Assembly: GCA_030601545.1 (NCBI GenBank)
Contig: JAUVTM010000090.1
Location: forward strand, 1 to 7,817
Length of the DNA: 7,817 nucleotides
Reading direction: 5' to 3'
From: Syntrophobacterales bacterium
GTDB taxonomy: Bacteria; Desulfobacterota; Syntrophobacteria; BM002
The notes under the pieces are model-generated. The model worked only from the letters and a program-made list of their open reading frames with translations. It did not search any database and had not been told where the DNA came from. Positions 5,749 to 7,817 of this stretch are shown here, piece after piece. Position numbers and translations under genes: made by a program. How positions within the stretch are numbered: the stretch's first letter is position 1; each line of letters opens with the position of its first letter.

Positions 5749-5845
5749 GGTGTCTAATGCGAACTGTTTATTCGAGTAAAACAAGAATGCGATTTTGACT
5801 TCCACCGCCTGCCTTGTCTTACTCGGTCTTGTTCAATCTCAAATC
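5734..5845. repeat. Nested imperfect inverted repeats between convergent genes
   Basis: The outer arms 5734-5747 and 5832-5845 are complementary at 13 of 14 positions. The inner arms 5773-5785 (CGAGTAAAACAAG) and 5813-5825 (CTTGTCTTACTCG) pair at 12 of 13, with a 27-base loop. Between the two stems are 25 unpaired bases on the left and 6 on the right. The whole lies between the convergent ends of dnaA and the unknown gene, where it could end transcription from both sides. The outer arms are made of the heptad repeats, so part of the pairing follows from an inverted pair of arrays. Confidence 0.6.
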
Positions 5846-5868
5846 CGCAATCCGCAATCCATAATCGT
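5834..5868 (-). repeat. Five-unit heptad array in reverse orientation
   Basis: CAATCTC, AAATCCG, CAATCCG, CAATCCA and TAATCGT run in uninterrupted 7-base register. Read on the minus strand they are GGATTGCGGATTG-type units, the same as the core of the array at 1309-1329. This places oppositely oriented arrays of the same family about 85 bases apart in the spacer after dnaA. Confidence 0.75.
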
Positions 5869-5902
5869 CCTTCTCTCCTAGCTGCAAGCTCTACCCTCCA
5901 GC

Positions 5903-7042
5903 CTAGAGATCTGCTGGGGAGAGTAACAGGCTGACACCATTTACGGTCTCGGAGGTATATGGCTCTCTTGCGGCCGGCTTTAGACCAGTGGCGAGAGAGA
6001 AGGCAAGTTCCGGCTGAATCTTGGGGTAGCAGACGCACTCCAGCCGCAGGTAACGGGTAGGTTTTTCTGGAACTGGCCAGTGCTGTAGAAATGCATCAGC
6101 AGCTTTCTGAACGAGTTGCTGTAACTCCTGCCACTGCTCTTCTTGCACTGTCTCCTGTTGCAAGCGGTTAACTGCGACAGTAACAGATTCCCGCCACGTA
6201 TCCATAAAGGGCTCGCGACTTACTGATTGTCTGAATTCCACAATCTCTTCCAGAGAAAGCTGTTGCGGATCGGGGAGGACTGATAAACATTGTTGCTCAG
6301 GCCCCCTTGCTGGCAGTCCTTCAGCGACGGCGGATAACTGAGACGGTAGTCGTTCTGAAATCTCCGCCAGAACTTCTGCACTGGTGGTAAGAGGCAGAAG
6401 GGGACCGGCTTGCTCCTGGGAGCAATAGAGACGAGTCCAGGCCCTGAGTCGTTCATACGTATATTGAGTTCGTGGGGGATCTGATTCCTCCAGTAAGGGT
6501 GATCGCATGGCCACACCGTCACTCTCTTCATCTGCAGCAATTCCCGCCTCTTCATGGAGTTTCGCTTCCAGCCCACGGATTCGTTCCATGTCCAGATCCA
6601 GCTCGAGATGGTCATGGTCCAGTTGATGCGCCAGGAGAAGGAAAACTCCATCGTTGATTATCTCAGCCACTTCTGGCGCCAGCCGGGGGTGAGCCTGTCT
6701 GATTCTGGCGACCAGACCAGTTCTTGAGTCTTCAAAATCTTCCTGCAGAGCAAAGGTCCTCAACAACTGAACCAGGCCGCCATTTTGATGGACGCTGCCA
6801 AGTTGCTGATAGGTTTGGTGTGCTTGTCCAATGGTTTCTAATAAAGACGGGTCAGTTACAGGCTGAAACGGCTGCACCATTTGAGATGAGCGCAGCAGGG
6901 CCGGCAGGCCAGGCTCGAAATCAGGAAAAATCTGAAGTAAGCGAATAGTGTCGAAGTAGAAAATCAACCGTTTTACATCGTTTTCCTCCAAGAAGGTATA
7001 GGGGAAATAGGTTACGCTCAAATGTGCAGCCCGTGTTTCCAT
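5903..7042 (-). CDS. Conserved-looking protein of unknown function
   Basis: A 379-residue protein that I do not recognise. It has no signal peptide or obvious membrane segment, so it is probably cytoplasmic. It is rich in Leu, Gln and Glu and probably mostly helical. The N-terminus (SVTYFPYTFLEENDVKRLIF, residues 9-28) looks like a folded domain start. Residues 139-165 carry a charged HQLDHDHLELDLDMERIR stretch rich in His and Asp. Residues 170-192 form an acidic, likely flexible linker, and 294-319 a Gln/Glu-rich helix. Cys336 and Cys338 lie in LECVCYP near the end. The ATG at 7042 is supported by AAAGGA about 6 bases upstream. The gene is 88 bases downstream of mqnD on the same strand, so co-transcription is possible, but a heptad array fills the gap. 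Nothing allows a functional call; a real gene is supported by length, start signal and even composition. Confidence 0.8.
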   Translation of the reverse strand: METRAAHLSVTYFPYTFLEENDVKRLIFYFDTIRLLQIFPDFEPGLPALLRSSQMVQPFQPVTDPSLLETIGQAHQTYQQLGSVHQNGGLVQLLRTFALQEDFEDSRTGLVARIRQAHPRLAPEVAEIINDGVFLLLAHQLDHDHLELDLDMERIRGLEAKLHEEAGIAADEESDGVAMRSPLLEESDPPRTQYTYERLRAWTRLYCSQEQAGPLLPLTTSAEVLAEISERLPSQLSAVAEGLPARGPEQQCLSVLPDPQQLSLEEIVEFRQSVSREPFMDTWRESVTVAVNRLQQETVQEEQWQELQQLVQKAADAFLQHWPVPEKPTRYLRLECVCYPKIQPELAFSLATGLKPAAREPYTSETVNGVSLLLSPADL

Positions 7043-7069
7043 GGTTGTCCTTTTACCTCATTCATCAAA

Positions 7070-7118
7070 GATGAACAATGATAAATGCGAAATGCCAAAT
7101 GATAAATAACCAATGATC
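7070..7118. repeat. Seven-unit heptad array between mqnD and the unknown gene
   Basis: GATGAAC, AATGATA, AATGCGA, AATGCCA, AATGATA, AATAACC and AATGATC run in unbroken 7-base register. The constant part is AATG at the unit start and the last three bases vary. It fills most of the 88-base spacer between the mqnD stop (7131) and the start of the next gene. The unit sequence differs from the GATT-type arrays, but the period and intergenic placement are the same. Confidence 0.75.
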
Positions 7119-7130
7119 GACGACCTCCGG

Positions 7131-7817
7131 TCATTCCTCAAGGAAAAGATCCCCCTGCAACCGTGGCACCAATCCACGGGTATGAGCGAGTTCAAGCAGA
7201 GTTCTGATAGCGAGACTACCTTCCTCACCAAGTTCCAGAGAATAGTCGTTCACATAGAGGTCTATGTGCTGGCGGATGACGGCATCGTCCATCTCCTGGG
7301 CGTGCATCTTGATATAGGGCCATACCTTTTCTGGATTTTTTTGGGCGAAAAGCAGACTGCGGCGAATACCGTCCTCTACAGCCTCGACAACATCGGCCCC
7401 AAGGTCTCGTCGAACAAGAATCGCTCCCAGAGGCACGGGCAGATTTTGGGTCTCTTCCCACCAAGCGCCGAGATCCAGTACGGCATGAAGCCCATAGTTG
7501 GGATAGGTGAAGCGGCCTTCATGAATGATCACACCAGCGGCAACCTCGCCCTGCTGCAAGCTAGGCATGATATTCTCGTAGGACATGGGGCGTAATCGGG
7601 AAAAACCTTCCCCGTAGAGCTGGAGCAGCAGGTTGGCAGTAGTCAGCTTGCCTGGAATAGCGATGACCTCGTGGCGCAGGCTCTCCATGTTTCTGGGTAC
7701 GCGAGCGACCACAAGGGGACCACAACCCCTACCCAGGGCGGCCCCGGAGTGAAGTAAAGCATAGTGTTCTGCCACCAGTCCGAAGGCGTGAACCGAAATC
7801 TTGGTGAAGTCTAGGAT
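7131..7817 (-). CDS. mqnD: MqnD, 1,4-dihydroxy-6-naphthoate synthase (N-terminus beyond the right edge)
   Basis: The C-terminal 228 residues are present; the frame is open through the window edge and reads KISVHAFGL, VAEHYALLHSG at its beginning. The GTG at 7775 is an internal valine, not a start. About 50 N-terminal residues should lie outside, judging from family length near 275-280. Motifs are GRGCGPLVVAR, AIPGKLTTANLLL, SYENIMPSLQQGEVAAGVIIHEGRFTY, LDLGAWWEE and NLPVPLGAILVRRDL. The IIHE histidine corresponds, from memory, to the proposed catalytic residue of the Thermus enzyme. MqnD converts cyclic dehypoxanthine futalosine to 1,4-dihydroxy-6-naphthoate in the futalosine route to menaquinone, in the cytoplasm, with a periplasmic-binding-protein-like fold. 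The related MqnA has the same fold, but the GCGPL and TTA motifs favour MqnD. No other mqn gene is visible. Confidence 0.92.
   Translation of the reverse strand: MLDFTKISVHAFGLVAEHYALLHSGAALGRGCGPLVVARVPRNMESLRHEVIAIPGKLTTANLLLQLYGEGFSRLRPMSYENIMPSLQQGEVAAGVIIHEGRFTYPNYGLHAVLDLGAWWEETQNLPVPLGAILVRRDLGADVVEAVEDGIRRSLLFAQKNPEKVWPYIKMHAQEMDDAVIRQHIDLYVNDYSLELGEEGSLAIRTLLELAHTRGLVPRLQGDLFLEE

Noticed and set aside
7113..7595. 160-codon plus-strand frame
   Set aside because: It is antisense to mqnD, whose protein motifs are unambiguous.

Overview
The window reads as ordinary chromosomal DNA of an anaerobic, hydrogen-metabolising bacterium. Maturation genes for [NiFe] hydrogenase, a futalosine-pathway menaquinone gene, and a DnaA whose departures from consensus I loosely associate with sulfate-reducing and syntrophic Desulfobacterota (former Deltaproteobacteria) all point that way. 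The placement is by impression only; no 16S rRNA or other phylogenetic marker is present.

Layout. Bases 2-97 are the last 31 codons of a HypF-like carbamoyltransferase. hypD (155-1240) and hypE (1446-2456) follow on the plus strand, so the left third is a hydrogenase-maturation operon without an adjacent hypC. hypD and hypE are separated by 205 bases made almost entirely of periodic repeats. A long inverted repeat built from 9-base units (2493-2571) lies between hypE and the convergent ddl gene (2600-3532, minus strand; D-alanine-D-alanine ligase). About 810 bases without a convincing gene (3533-4345) then separate ddl from a divergently oriented, divergent dnaA (4346-5701, plus). The gap holds a strand-asymmetric purine tract, a perfect 14-base palindrome and one reasonable sigma70-type promoter, but no cluster of DnaA boxes. 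A 201-base spacer with nested inverted repeats separates dnaA from a convergent gene of unknown function (5903-7042, minus). That gene lies downstream of, and is co-oriented with, mqnD (7131 to beyond the right edge, minus).

Working together. HypF makes the cyano ligand precursor and loads it on the C-terminal cysteine of HypE. HypE dehydrates it to a thiocyanate, and HypD (with HypC, not seen here) assembles the Fe(CN)2CO group of [NiFe] hydrogenase. MqnD makes 1,4-dihydroxy-6-naphthoate for menaquinone, which fits anaerobic respiration. Ddl serves peptidoglycan synthesis. The links between these modules look like chance neighbourhood.

The two most unusual things are (i) the DnaA homologue, with substitutions in Walker A, Walker B, sensor 1 and the DnaA-box-reading helix, and (ii) the intergenic DNA. 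Three of the spacers carry degenerate 7-base tandem arrays, and others carry 9-10-base arrays. One 24-base segment of the 7-base family recurs at two places with 22 of 24 identities. I found no CRISPR array, tRNA, rRNA, insertion sequence or phage gene.
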